A stretch of DNA of 64,000 nt from assembly GCA_035295125.1 (NCBI GenBank), contig DATGJP010000008.1:248001-312000 (forward strand). Reading direction: 5' to 3'. Below the pieces are notes generated by a model. It was not told the DNA's origin and searched no databases. It saw nothing but the letters and a program-made list of their open reading frames with translations. This DNA is from JAICMB01 sp035295125. GTDB taxonomy: Bacteria; Acidobacteriota; Terriglobia; Bryobacterales; Bryobacteraceae. Positions 48,198 through 56,511 of this stretch are shown here, piece after piece; position 1 is the first letter of the stretch, and each line of letters starts with the position of its first letter. A program made the position numbers and the translations under genes.

Positions 48198-51100
48198 TCA
48201 GAACATCAGTTTTAGCGCAAATTGGATCTGGCGAGCCGGATACGACTGCTTGATCGTTCCGAACGCCGTTCCGTCGGAAATGTTCGCATCAACGTACGGA
48301 CCCAGGTTCGTGTGGTTCAGAATGTTGAAGAACTCCGAACGGAATTGGAGCGCCATGCCCTCGCGGAACGGCAGTTTGAAATTCTTGTTGACGCCCAGAT
48401 CCCATTGCCAGAAATCGGGACCGCGCAACGCATTGCGGCCCAGATTGCCAAATGGAGCGCTGGCTGACGGTACCGCGAAGGCCGCCAGGTTGAACCAATG
48501 CCCGACCGGATCGCTGCCCCGCAGGCTGGCCGGGTCGCCGACAAGATTGGGACGCATCACTGCCAGTCCGCGATAGTCGGGAATACGGCCGGTGACGTCG
48601 TTCGCCGCCGATGGCGTGTAGGAAATATCGAATGGCAAGCCGGAATTGGCTGTGTTGATGGTGTTCAGTTCCCATCCCCCAAGGAGCGAATCGACAGCGG
48701 TGTTCCAACTCGAACCGAACTTTCGTCCCTTGCCGAACGGCAGCTGATACACGAGGCTGGTCACGTTCAATAACTTCACGTCGAAGCTCGAAGGCCCGCG
48801 CTCGGCGCTCAAGTTGTAAATGTTCTGCGGATTGGCGGCATAGTAGCCGGTGGTGTATTCGAGCGCTTGGACGGAATCGTCCAATGCCTTCGACCACGTA
48901 AAGGAATTCAGGAAGTACAAACCCGCGGACAAGCGGTGCTCAACACGAGCGGAGAAGCCGTTATAGCTTGCGAAGCCCGCCGGATCGACCCATGTGATGG
49001 AACCGAAGCTCTGGTCGGGCCGCCGCGGCTGGATACCGAGCGTTTGCCCCGGTTGGTTGGGGAAGGCCTGATTGTAATCGGCGATGATTGGCAGGCGGAC
49101 GCTGTGGCTGCCGGTGTATGCCAGCTCAACCACCCAGTTCTTCAGCAGTTCACGCTGCACCGAGGCAAACCACGTCTGGACGTACGGCCAGCGTGTGTTT
49201 TTCGGGATGTACGCCACGTTCGCATTGACCGGGTTGAAGCTGGCCGGGCTGTCGAGCGATGCCGGATAGCCCATCTGCGTCGTGATGAAGGCCGGGTTCA
49301 CCTGTCCGTTCGAAAGTAGCGGCGTTTGGTTCAGAGTGCCGATGACGACCTGCGGCCCATTGATTCCCAGCTCGTCCGCGCTACCTAGCCGGTTCAGATG
49401 CACATAGCTGATGCCGTAGCCGGTGCGAAATACCGTCTTCGGAGTGAAGCTGTACGCGAGGCCGACACGCGGCGCCCAGTCTTTGTAGTCGGGATTAACG
49501 AGCGACCGGTTGTAGAGGCTGCCGCTCGAGGCCTTGATCATGCTGTTCGTGATGGGGTCGTAGTTCGAGAGTACGTTGTCGCGCTCCCAACGCGGCGTCG
49601 CGAATTCCCAGCGGACGCCGAGGTTCAAGGTCAGCTTGGAGTTCACGCGAAAGTCATCCTGCACGTAGAGACTGTAAACGCGCTGCCGGTAATTGCCCAC
49701 CAGGTAGTTCGCAAGCTGCACCTGGCTGGGCAGACCGAACATGAAATCGGCCAACGTGTAACTTTGCGTGTCGCTCGGAATCGCGCAGTTGCTGGGCTGC
49801 GCCAATTGCGCGCAGGTCGGTTTGCTGAACTGCCCGCTGTAAGAATTGAGGCCGTACACCGGATTGATGTCCATCACCTCGGTGTGAACCAAATCCAGCT
49901 CGAAACCCGTCTTGACTGCATGGCGGCCGCGCATCAGGGAGTAGTTGACCTTGGGATTCCACGTGGTCGGGTTCTGGAATTGCGGGTTCGTGGCCTGGCG
50001 TCCCATGCCGGTGAAGCCGCCGATGTTCTGGGTGTTCAGTCCGCCGGTTAGCTGCGAGAAGGTCGGAAGGCCGGAGACTCCGTAAAGCGACTGCATACTC
50101 GCGCCGCCAAGGAATGGCGGCTGCTTCCCTGCCAGAATGTGAGTGAACCCCATGCGGAATTCGACCAGTGACGCCGGCGTTGAGGTCCATGTGTAGCCGA
50201 ACGCGGCGGCCTGGTCGAGAACGCGGACGTAGCCGTTGCCGTCGCCGCCGGACGGTCCGGCAATGGTCGGCTGGTAGAACTGGTTGTCCTTTCGTTGGCT
50301 GAAGCGCAGGAACGCGGTCATCTTATCGTTGATCTGCCCATCGATCTTGGCGTCGTATTTGTCCGAGTAGTCGCGGTTGAGAACGAGTTGGGGGTAATCG
50401 TTACCGCGAGTGGTCCCGGTTGTTGTAGGCAGCGCGGTGAGCACCTGGCGCGCAAAGCTCGTCATGGGGATCTGTGTGCCGGCTGGATAGATGGTTCCGG
50501 TAAGCGGGTTGACGACTGCGACGGGGAGTACTCCGGTCCGGTCCGTCATGGTCGGCAGTGTGTCGAAATTGAGCCCTTTGACGAGTTGCCGGAAACCTTC
50601 GTAATCGCCAAAGAAGAACACCCGGTTCTTCACGATCGGACCGCCGATTGTCGCGCCATACTGATTTCGTTGCAGCGGCGGCTTCACGCCTCCCGTGGGT
50701 TTGAAGAACCCGACGGCGTTCAAGTCAGTGTTACGCAGGAATTCATAGGCGGTGCCATGCAGTTGGTTCGTTCCGGACCGCATTACGGTGTTCACCACGG
50801 CGCCTCCGACGCGGCCATATTCCGCGCTGAAGTTGCTGGTGATGACCTTGAATTCGGCTACGGCATCGGGCGAAGGCTGTGCAACCTGGTTCGAGAACCC
50901 CTGATTGCTCGTGGAGTACGCATTGTTGTCCAAACCGTCGAGGAGGAAGTTGTTATACGTGCTCCGCATGCCGTTAACGTTGAATGCTCCTTCGCGCGGT
51001 GTGGACGGAGCGCTGGCGAGGGGCGAACGATGTACGTTCGTGGTCAGCAGCGCAAGGTCGGAGAAGTTGCGCCCGTTCAAAGGCAATTCGACGATCTGCT

Positions 51101-51524
51101 GCGTCTGGATGACTTGCCCATGCTCGCTCGAATCGGTATCCAGCGCCGCCGCAACACTGCTCACTTCCACCGACTGCGTGACGATGCCGACCTGCATTGT
51201 GACGTCGACACGCTGGCGGGCATTCACGTTGACGATGACGTCCGTAGTGGTGAACTTGGAGAATCCCGAAAGTTCGGCGTTGATCGTATACCGTCCCACT
51301 TTGACGTTGAAGAAATCGTAGTTGCCGTTGGCGTCGGTGGTGGTTTTCACCTGGATGCCGGTGTCCTGATTGATAAGCGTCACGGTGGCGTTCGCCAGCG
51401 AACCTCCCGAGGAATCGCGTATCGTACCGAGAACTTCCGCTGTATCGAACTGCGCGAATACCGGCGCCGCAAACAGCAGGCAGCCGGCGAACACAATGAG
51501 CACGTGCAAGAGACTGACCCTCAT
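48198..51524 (-). CDS. Oar-like TonB-dependent receptor with carboxypeptidase-regulatory domain
   Basis: The start at 51524 (MRVSLLHVLIVFAGCLLF) gives a signal peptide; upstream in-frame residues are rejected because the promoter lies just beyond. The product has 1108 residues. Domains: carboxypeptidase-regulatory-like fold (about 25-105: VLGTIRDSSGGSLANATVTL), plug (QIVELPLNGRNFSDLALLTT; GMRSTYNNFLLDGLDNNAYS), then the barrel, ending in a terminal phenylalanine (FALKLMF) as outer-membrane proteins do. In Acidobacteria this family imports glycans and other large ligands. Here the genetic context suggests glycerol phosphates or glycerophosphodiesters, but the sequence alone does not define the ligand. 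Confidence 0.93.
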   Translation of the reverse strand: MRVSLLHVLIVFAGCLLFAAPVFAQFDTAEVLGTIRDSSGGSLANATVTLINQDTGIQVKTTTDANGNYDFFNVKVGRYTINAELSGFSKFTTTDVIVNVNARQRVDVTMQVGIVTQSVEVSSVAAALDTDSSEHGQVIQTQQIVELPLNGRNFSDLALLTTNVHRSPLASAPSTPREGAFNVNGMRSTYNNFLLDGLDNNAYSTSNQGFSNQVAQPSPDAVAEFKVITSNFSAEYGRVGGAVVNTVMRSGTNQLHGTAYEFLRNTDLNAVGFFKPTGGVKPPLQRNQYGATIGGPIVKNRVFFFGDYEGFRQLVKGLNFDTLPTMTDRTGVLPVAVVNPLTGTIYPAGTQIPMTSFARQVLTALPTTTGTTRGNDYPQLVLNRDYSDKYDAKIDGQINDKMTAFLRFSQRKDNQFYQPTIAGPSGGDGNGYVRVLDQAAAFGYTWTSTPASLVEFRMGFTHILAGKQPPFLGGASMQSLYGVSGLPTFSQLTGGLNTQNIGGFTGMGRQATNPQFQNPTTWNPKVNYSLMRGRHAVKTGFELDLVHTEVMDINPVYGLNSYSGQFSKPTCAQLAQPSNCAIPSDTQSYTLADFMFGLPSQVQLANYLVGNYRQRVYSLYVQDDFRVNSKLTLNLGVRWEFATPRWERDNVLSNYDPITNSMIKASSGSLYNRSLVNPDYKDWAPRVGLAYSFTPKTVFRTGYGISYVHLNRLGSADELGINGPQVVIGTLNQTPLLSNGQVNPAFITTQMGYPASLDSPASFNPVNANVAYIPKNTRWPYVQTWFASVQRELLKNWVVELAYTGSHSVRLPIIADYNQAFPNQPGQTLGIQPRRPDQSFGSITWVDPAGFASYNGFSARVEHRLSAGLYFLNSFTWSKALDDSVQALEYTTGYYAANPQNIYNLSAERGPSSFDVKLLNVTSLVYQLPFGKGRKFGSSWNTAVDSLLGGWELNTINTANSGLPFDISYTPSAANDVTGRIPDYRGLAVMRPNLVGDPASLRGSDPVGHWFNLAAFAVPSASAPFGNLGRNALRGPDFWQWDLGVNKNFKLPFREGMALQFRSEFFNILNHTNLGPYVDANISDGTAFGTIKQSYPARQIQFALKLMF

Positions 51525-51612
51525 GAATACACCCCGTCTTTCGTGAAGACCCCTTGTTTGGTGAGTGCTGGAGACGAGAGCCAGATGCCGGCATCGCGGC
51601 AATGGCGTCTAC

Positions 51613-51624
51613 CTGTCTAGACAG
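51613..51624. promoter_or_regulatory. Operator candidate 1: palindrome CTGTCTAGACAG
   Basis: Perfect 12-bp palindrome just downstream of the -10 box of the leftward promoter, covering its probable start site. The GTCTAGAC core matches operator types bound by HutC/DasR-class GntR regulators; a regulator of that class is encoded at 53049. Confidence 0.7.
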
Positions 51625-51629
51625 CGTCA

Positions 51630-51658
51630 ATTATGTGGAAAGCCGACGGCGGTGTCAA
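51630..51658 (-). promoter_or_regulatory. Sigma70-like promoter for the TonB receptor-glpD operon
   Basis: On the minus strand: -35 TTGACA (51653-51658), 17-nt spacer, -10 CATAAT (51630-51635). A near-consensus match. The start site would fall at about 51622, inside operator candidate 1. The leader to the receptor ATG is about 100 nt. Confidence 0.7.
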
Positions 51659-51681
51659 GCGTTTGGGAAGCTCGAATTTGT

Positions 51682-51710
51682 TTGAAAACCTGTCTAGTTA
51701 GGTTCATACT
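51682..51710 (+). promoter_or_regulatory. Sigma70-like promoter for the glpT-gntR operon
   Basis: -35 TTGAAA (51682-51687), 17-nt spacer, -10 CATACT (51705-51710). The start site would fall at about 51717, i.e. at the glpT start codon, implying a leaderless or nearly leaderless mRNA. Operator candidate 2 sits in the spacer. Confidence 0.55.
51689..51702. promoter_or_regulatory. Operator candidate 2: imperfect palindrome CCTGTCTAGTTAGG
   Basis: Shares CCTGTCTAG with candidate 1 and lies between the -35 and -10 boxes of the glpT promoter, where a bound repressor would block polymerase. The right half diverges (TTAGG rather than ACAGG). Confidence 0.6.
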
Positions 51711-51717
51711 GTAGCCG

Positions 51718-53052
51718 ATGCTGCCGCTTGCGGCGGTTTTTCGGCCGCCTCTGCCTGCTCCGCGGCTGCCGGACGCGTTGGTCCGCAGACGTTATCCCAG
51801 GATGCGCTGGCAAATCCTGGAAGCCACCTTCATCGGTTACGCTACTTTCTACTTCGTTCGGAATAATCTGCCCGTTGTCTCCAAGGAAATGGGGCAGGCC
51901 CTGCACTACAGCAAGAGCGACATTGGCGATATGCTCGCTCTCACGGCAATTGCCTACGGCATAGGAAAGTTCCTGCTGGGCGCGGTTTCGGACCGCAGCA
52001 ATCCGCGCTATTTCATGCCCGCCGGCCTGTTGCTCACGGCGCTCTGCAATTTCCTCTTCGGCGGCGTGAGCAACTATTACGTTCATCTCTCGCTGTGGAC
52101 CGTTAACGGACTGGTGCAAGGCATGGGCTGGGGACCGTGCGGCCGTTCCCTGGGACATTGGTACAGCCTGCGTGAGCGAGGCACTGTTTTCGCCTTCTGG
52201 AACATCGCCCACAACGTGGGCGGTGGACTGACCGGCATCATCGCGGCCTACAGCACGGCATGGATGGGGTGGCGCTATGCGTTCTACGTCCCCGGATTCC
52301 TCGCCATTCTCTGCGCCATTTATCTGCTCCTGCGTTTGCGCGACACGCCGCAATCCGAGGGGCTTCCGCCAATCGAGGAATATAAGAACGACTATCCGCC
52401 GCATGCGGACGCCGCCGATCAGGAGCGAGAACTCGGCACTCGCGAGCTTCTGGTGCGTTACGTCCTGACCAACAAGTACCTCTGGCTGTTCGCCGCGGCG
52501 AATTTCTTCGTTTACATAGCCCGCTACAGCATGCTCGATTGGGGCCCGACCTATCTCAAGGAAGTGAAACACGCCAATCTCGAAGAGGGCGGCTTGAGCA
52601 CTGCGATTTTCGAATTTGCCGGCATCTTCAGCACGATCCTGATGGGGTGGCTTTCCGACAAAGCGGGCGGGCGCCGCGGCATGGTGAGCCTGCTCTGCAT
52701 GATTCCGGTATTCGGCGCGTTCGGCGGCATTCTCTACACGCCGCCGGGCATGCTCTGGCTGGACCTTTCGCTGTTTGCCGTGGTTGGTTTCTTCGTCTAT
52801 CCGCCCGTGATGCTGCTCGGTGTGACCGGCCTCGATTTCACATCGAAGAAAGCCGTGGGCGCGGGCGCGGGATTCATTGGCCTGTTCGGTTATCTGGGCC
52901 GTACGGTGCAGGGCAAGGTGCTCGGGACGGTGGCCGAACATCATGGCTGGAACCCGGCCTTTTATTGCATTTTGGGCGCGACCTTCGCTGGTATTCTGAT
53001 CCTGGCCTTAACCTGGCGACTCGCTCCGCGGCCCGTTTCGTCCCGGTCATGA
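51718..53052 (+). CDS. glpT: Glycerol-3-phosphate transporter (GlpT, MFS/OPA family)
   Basis: A 444-residue, twelve-helix inner-membrane protein. Residues about 29-60 (MRWQILEATFIGYATFYFVR) and the loops FLLGAVSDRSNPRYFMPAGL, GLVQGMGWGPCGRSLGHW and DTPQSEGLPPIEEYKNDYPP closely match E. coli GlpT as I recall it. The N-terminal stretch MLPLAAVFRPPLPAPRLPDA also aligns in kind with the E. coli start, which supports the ATG at 51718. OPA transporters exchange glycerol-3-phosphate for inorganic phosphate. The stop overlaps the regulator's start by 4 bp. It faces the TonB receptor-glpD operon across a shared control region. Confidence 0.92.
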   Translation: MLPLAAVFRPPLPAPRLPDALVRRRYPRMRWQILEATFIGYATFYFVRNNLPVVSKEMGQALHYSKSDIGDMLALTAIAYGIGKFLLGAVSDRSNPRYFMPAGLLLTALCNFLFGGVSNYYVHLSLWTVNGLVQGMGWGPCGRSLGHWYSLRERGTVFAFWNIAHNVGGGLTGIIAAYSTAWMGWRYAFYVPGFLAILCAIYLLLRLRDTPQSEGLPPIEEYKNDYPPHADAADQERELGTRELLVRYVLTNKYLWLFAAANFFVYIARYSMLDWGPTYLKEVKHANLEEGGLSTAIFEFAGIFSTILMGWLSDKAGGRRGMVSLLCMIPVFGAFGGILYTPPGMLWLDLSLFAVVGFFVYPPVMLLGVTGLDFTSKKAVGAGAGFIGLFGYLGRTVQGKVLGTVAEHHGWNPAFYCILGATFAGILILALTWRLAPRPVSSRS

Positions 53053-53810
53053 AGCAAGCTCCCTACTTAGCGATCGCGGACAGGATCCGCAGCGACATCG
53101 CGCGGCGATCTCTTGCTCCGCATGCGCGCCTGCCTTCCGAATCGAAGCTCGTCGAGCGTTTTCGCGTGGCGCGCGCAACGGTTCGCCGGGCGCTGGCTTT
53201 GCTGCAGGACGAGCGGCTCATTTACTCGCGAACCGGAGCGGGCAGTTTCGTAGCCGAACCGCGCGTGGAGCAGGACCTCGACCAGTTGTTCAGTTTCACG
53301 GAATTCATGGTGTACCGGGGGTTGATTCCGGGCTCGCGTATTCTGGAAGCCGAGATCCGAGCCATTTCCGAGCCAGGATCGCCGGTGCTCCACAATCTTC
53401 ATCTGAAGCCCGGGGCGCGCGTGGTATTTCTGCGCCGTTTGCGTCTGGGGAGCGGTCAGCCGCTCGTGGTTGCGAATACGTGGCTTCCGGAGTCGCGTTT
53501 CTCCCAGTTCCTGAAGCATGATTTCCGGCGCCAGTCGGTTTACGAAATCATGGACAAGCTTCGGTTGAAGCCTACCGACGCGATCCAGACGATTGAGTCC
53601 GTCACGCTCGACGCGGATCAGGCCGCTTTGCTCACTACTCCGCCGGGTTCGGCCGCGCTGCTGATTCGGCGGGCCGGCTACTGCCGCGGCATTCCGGTCG
53701 AATACGCGGAGGACTACTATCGCGGCGACCGTACCACGTTTCGCGTGCGCCTCGGCGTTTTGGAACAGAGGCTGAGCACGCACATTCGACACACGCATCT
53801 CGGGATCTAG
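53049..53810 (+). CDS. GntR family regulator (HutC/UTRA type)
   Basis: The start at 53049 (MKQAPYLAIADRIRSDI) overlaps the glpT stop as ATGA; a longer frame upstream lies inside glpT and is rejected. A 253-residue protein: GntR winged helix (about 1-70: LPSESKLVERFRVARATVRR, ALALLQDERLIYSRTGAGSF) and a UTRA ligand domain (about 85-245: PVLHNLHLKPGARVVFLRRL; VEYAEDYYRGDRTTFRV). UTRA proteins sense small phosphorylated sugars or similar compounds. It is most likely the repressor acting on the two CTGTCTAG sites upstream, with glycerol-3-phosphate or a derivative as plausible effector. Confidence 0.9.
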   Translation: MKQAPYLAIADRIRSDIARRSLAPHARLPSESKLVERFRVARATVRRALALLQDERLIYSRTGAGSFVAEPRVEQDLDQLFSFTEFMVYRGLIPGSRILEAEIRAISEPGSPVLHNLHLKPGARVVFLRRLRLGSGQPLVVANTWLPESRFSQFLKHDFRRQSVYEIMDKLRLKPTDAIQTIESVTLDADQAALLTTPPGSAALLIRRAGYCRGIPVEYAEDYYRGDRTTFRVRLGVLEQRLSTHIRHTHLGI

Positions 53811-53916
53811 GTCGAAGTAAGGCAGGATTCCATCCTGGCGAGGTGTTGTGAAGTGGTGGAAGGCCGGTTTCAACCCCGCCGCAGTTGCAAACCTGCCACA
53901 TGCCAGGGGCCCAAGC

Positions 53917-55233
53917 TCACCAGCCTTTGCGAAACATCTCAATTCTCGACTCCCCAATTCTGAAGCCGCATTCGTGTTCGTAGCCTGAAGTAACCAGGTC
54001 GACAATCGCTGCCCGGCGTTCGTCGCTCGTCGAATACGGCGTTATCGCGAGCACGACGCGCGGTCCGGAGCAACGCGCATGCTTGAGCTCGGGGTGGAAG
54101 AACTCATAGAGGCTCGCCTGTTCGGCAGGCGCGATGACAATGCAGGCTCCGCAACGCGCTTGTTCCGCGATGGCGGTAGCCGCGGCCTGCCAGTCTTCAT
54201 GCGGAGCTGTGAAGAACCGGAAAGACTGCCAGGTGCAGATCACACCGAACAGACCGGCGAATACCAGGGTCGTACGTTTGCGCTGCTCAATGGCCGCTGA
54301 CGCAAGAATCGCCGCCGCGGGCAACGCCCAGATGAACTGACGCGCCGCAATAAAGTAGTCGAACGACGCGTCGGCGGCAAACGACGCGGCTAGCGGCACC
54401 AGGAAAAGAAGCACCAGCAGGCTGCGGGATCTTGGCGTCAGAGTTCTTTCGATCAACGCCGCCGCGCACAGGATGAGCAGCACCGCGGTGCCGGCATAGC
54501 TCGCACCGGCCAATTCACGGAAGATCATCAGGGGCGTTCTGACGGATGCTGAGAAATGTTGCGCTCCTTCATTGATATTGAGATTCCATTGCGGTTTCGC
54601 CCACAGGTACCAGGGCAGAAACGCGGCGAGCGTGACCGCAAAGGCGGCGGCCCCGAGCAGCGCAGCCTTCCGCTCACGCCCCAACCACGACCACAACAGA
54701 TGAGCCCCGGCAACGAACACAGAATACGGCTGCGTATAGACCGCGGCCAGCAGCGCCAGGTAGTATGCGCCGGCTCGCCCCAATGTCGGCCGTCTCGCCA
54801 GGCGCATATAAAGCAGCGTCGCCAGCATCGAGAAGAACAAAGCCTGCGAATACATCCGGCCCTCGGTCGCATATCGCAGAATTAAAGGCAGCGCGCCGTA
54901 CACCAGCGCTGCCATCCATCCGAGCTGCAATCCAAGTTCCGCGGCCAGCAGCGCCACCACCAAAACCGCGGCAGCACCGAACACCGCCTCGGGTAAACGC
55001 GCGCGACGCGGAGAGTAACCCGTGATCTTGAGGCTCGTCTGCTGGACTAGGTAGCCTAGTGGAACCGAACCCGTATGATGCGGCAGATGCTCGATCAACC
55101 TGCTTACAGACGGTTGCCGCGTGTCGAGCAGTTGCAGAATCTCATCGAGCCATAAAGGCCGGATGCCTGCGAGGGCGATCGCCACGATTAGGTATAAGAC
55201 TGCCGAAACCAGCGCGCGACGCGTTGGAGTCAT
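53917..55233 (-). CDS. GT39-type membrane glycosyltransferase
   Basis: A 438-residue multi-pass protein. The acidic pair of the first external loop appears in IRPLWLDEILQLLDTRQPSV. About ten hydrophobic segments follow (GAAAVLVVALLAAELGLQLG, AYYLALLAAVYTQPYSVFVA, LLILCAAALIERTL). A short soluble C-terminal region contains ARCGACIVIAPAEQASLYEF. It resembles uncharacterised bacterial polyprenyl-phosphate glycosyltransferases. The acceptor is unknown. It is more distant from the protein at 43687 than a recent duplicate would be. It ends 24 bp before the upstream barrel gene's stop in the same direction. Confidence 0.82.
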   Translation of the reverse strand: MTPTRRALVSAVLYLIVAIALAGIRPLWLDEILQLLDTRQPSVSRLIEHLPHHTGSVPLGYLVQQTSLKITGYSPRRARLPEAVFGAAAVLVVALLAAELGLQLGWMAALVYGALPLILRYATEGRMYSQALFFSMLATLLYMRLARRPTLGRAGAYYLALLAAVYTQPYSVFVAGAHLLWSWLGRERKAALLGAAAFAVTLAAFLPWYLWAKPQWNLNINEGAQHFSASVRTPLMIFRELAGASYAGTAVLLILCAAALIERTLTPRSRSLLVLLFLVPLAASFAADASFDYFIAARQFIWALPAAAILASAAIEQRKRTTLVFAGLFGVICTWQSFRFFTAPHEDWQAAATAIAEQARCGACIVIAPAEQASLYEFFHPELKHARCSGPRVVLAITPYSTSDERRAAIVDLVTSGYEHECGFRIGESRIEMFRKGW

Positions 55234-55257
55234 GGTCGTGGGAACTTGTGAACGGGA

Positions 55258-55914
55258 CTAGAACGTGAATCCAGCCAGGACGGTCAACTGGTTGACGTTG
55301 GGCGCATGGTTCGGATGCGCGTATCGAACTTCGGGGGCTATCTTGATCTTGCCAACCTTGAATTCGAGGCCCACGCCAACAACCGGTCCTCGAGCGATAT
55401 TGGTGCCCGATGAACTAAAGCTTCCGAATTGGAACGGCATCCCGCTGCAGGCATCGGAACCGCTAAGGCATGTCAGGAAGGAAGCACCGTCCGAAGACGA
55501 GAACGACCATTGATAGCCGGCGTCGATAAACGGCCGCCAGCGGCCGGTGGTGAAACGGTACTTAAGTAATGCTGGGACATCCCAGACGTGCGTTTCACTT
55601 TTGTAGGTTGAAAAAAACTGGACAGTGCTGCTGTCCGGCAAGAACTGGCCCGTGTAGAGGTAGGCGCTCGCACTCTTATAACTGCGATAGAGAGCATCAA
55701 CTTCAATCGATAAGCCGTGATAGATTCGCACCTCGACGGTAGGGCCCAGAGTCCAGCGGCCCGTATTGGAGGTAGAAACTCCGGTCGTCGTGATGAAACC
55801 CGTAAAGCCGGAAGAGGCGTTCGTCGCCGGCACGCCCGCTTTGAAGCCAACAGATACGATATTCTCCTGCGCGGCCAGCGCGGCCGCGAAAAGTAGTAGA
55901 ACTGTGTAACGCAT
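55258..55914 (-). CDS. Outer-membrane beta-barrel protein
   Basis: A 218-residue protein with a short signal peptide (MRYTVLLLFAAALAAQ). Alternating amphipathic strands are visible (WTLGPTVEVRIYHGLSIEVD, HVWDVPALLKYRFTTGRWRP, RGPVVGVGLEFKVGKIKIAP) and the last residue is phenylalanine (LTVLAGFTF), typical of barrel export signals. Two cysteines (LTCLSGSDACSG) may form a loop disulfide. The size fits an eight-strand OmpA/OmpX-like barrel. Function unknown; it lies upstream of the GT39 gene on the same strand. Confidence 0.8.
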   Translation of the reverse strand: MRYTVLLLFAAALAAQENIVSVGFKAGVPATNASSGFTGFITTTGVSTSNTGRWTLGPTVEVRIYHGLSIEVDALYRSYKSASAYLYTGQFLPDSSTVQFFSTYKSETHVWDVPALLKYRFTTGRWRPFIDAGYQWSFSSSDGASFLTCLSGSDACSGMPFQFGSFSSSGTNIARGPVVGVGLEFKVGKIKIAPEVRYAHPNHAPNVNQLTVLAGFTF

Positions 55915-56022
55915 TCCGCCCGTAAGATCCGGGTTCTCGAGTATTTCCCTACAGCGAAAAAATATTTCGCTCGGCTGTAGTTAAAAGTGCCTGTGCGGGG
56001 ATCTCAGGTCTATGGCAGCGGC

Positions 56023-56511
56023 ATGACCGTCCATGAACGGGTGGAGCAGATCTACGAAGCGGAGCGTGACAACATCTACGCATACCTGCTTTATTTCGGC
56101 CTGCCGGCGCAGCGCGCCCAGGAACTAGCCCAGGATGCGTTTTTGAAACTATACCTGAAGATGTCCAAAGGAGAGACCATCGAAAATCCGCGCGCCTGGC
56201 TTTATCGTGTGGCGCACAATTGCGCTTTGCGTGCGTTCGAGCGTGAACCGGCTTTCGATGCGCTTGATCCCGACTTCAAACTGAGTGAGTCGTCGCCCAA
56301 TCCTGAGAAGGCGCTAATCGAACGACAGCGTAAGCAAGCTCTTCTCGATGCGATTCGCAGTCTCTCGCCGCAGCAGCGAAACTGCCTGCACCTGCGGGTG
56401 CGAGGGCTGCGTTACCGCGAAATTGCAGATACGATCGGCATCAGCACTTCAGCCGTGGGCGAATTTCTCAGGCGCGCCACGATGCGACTGCGGGAGGTCC
56501 TCAATGTATAG
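56023..56511 (+). CDS. ECF-type RNA polymerase sigma factor
   Basis: The ATG at 56023 (MTVHERVEQIYEAERDN) is preferred; an in-frame GTG lies at 55987. A 162-residue protein. Sigma region 2 spans about 10-75 (QELAQDAFLKLYLKMSKGET and PRAWLYRVAHNCALRAFERE), region 4 about 105-160 (IRSLSPQQRNCLHLRVRGLR; YREIADTIGISTSAVGEFLR). The next gene overlaps its end by 8 bp, and a TonB receptor follows. The sigma, anti-sigma and receptor order recalls FecI-type systems, but the anti-sigma here is not FecR-like. Confidence 0.9.
   Translation: MTVHERVEQIYEAERDNIYAYLLYFGLPAQRAQELAQDAFLKLYLKMSKGETIENPRAWLYRVAHNCALRAFEREPAFDALDPDFKLSESSPNPEKALIERQRKQALLDAIRSLSPQQRNCLHLRVRGLRYREIADTIGISTSAVGEFLRRATMRLREVLNV

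Noticed and set aside
50295..51620. 441-residue plus-strand open frame
   Set aside because: Antisense shadow of the TonB receptor; it also runs across the promoter region.
51694..52944. 416-residue minus-strand open frame
   Set aside because: Antisense to glpT, low-complexity and highly charged, no recognisable domain.
53811..53916. Possible terminator between the GntR gene and the convergent GT39 gene
   Set aside because: I could not find a clear stem followed by a T-run.
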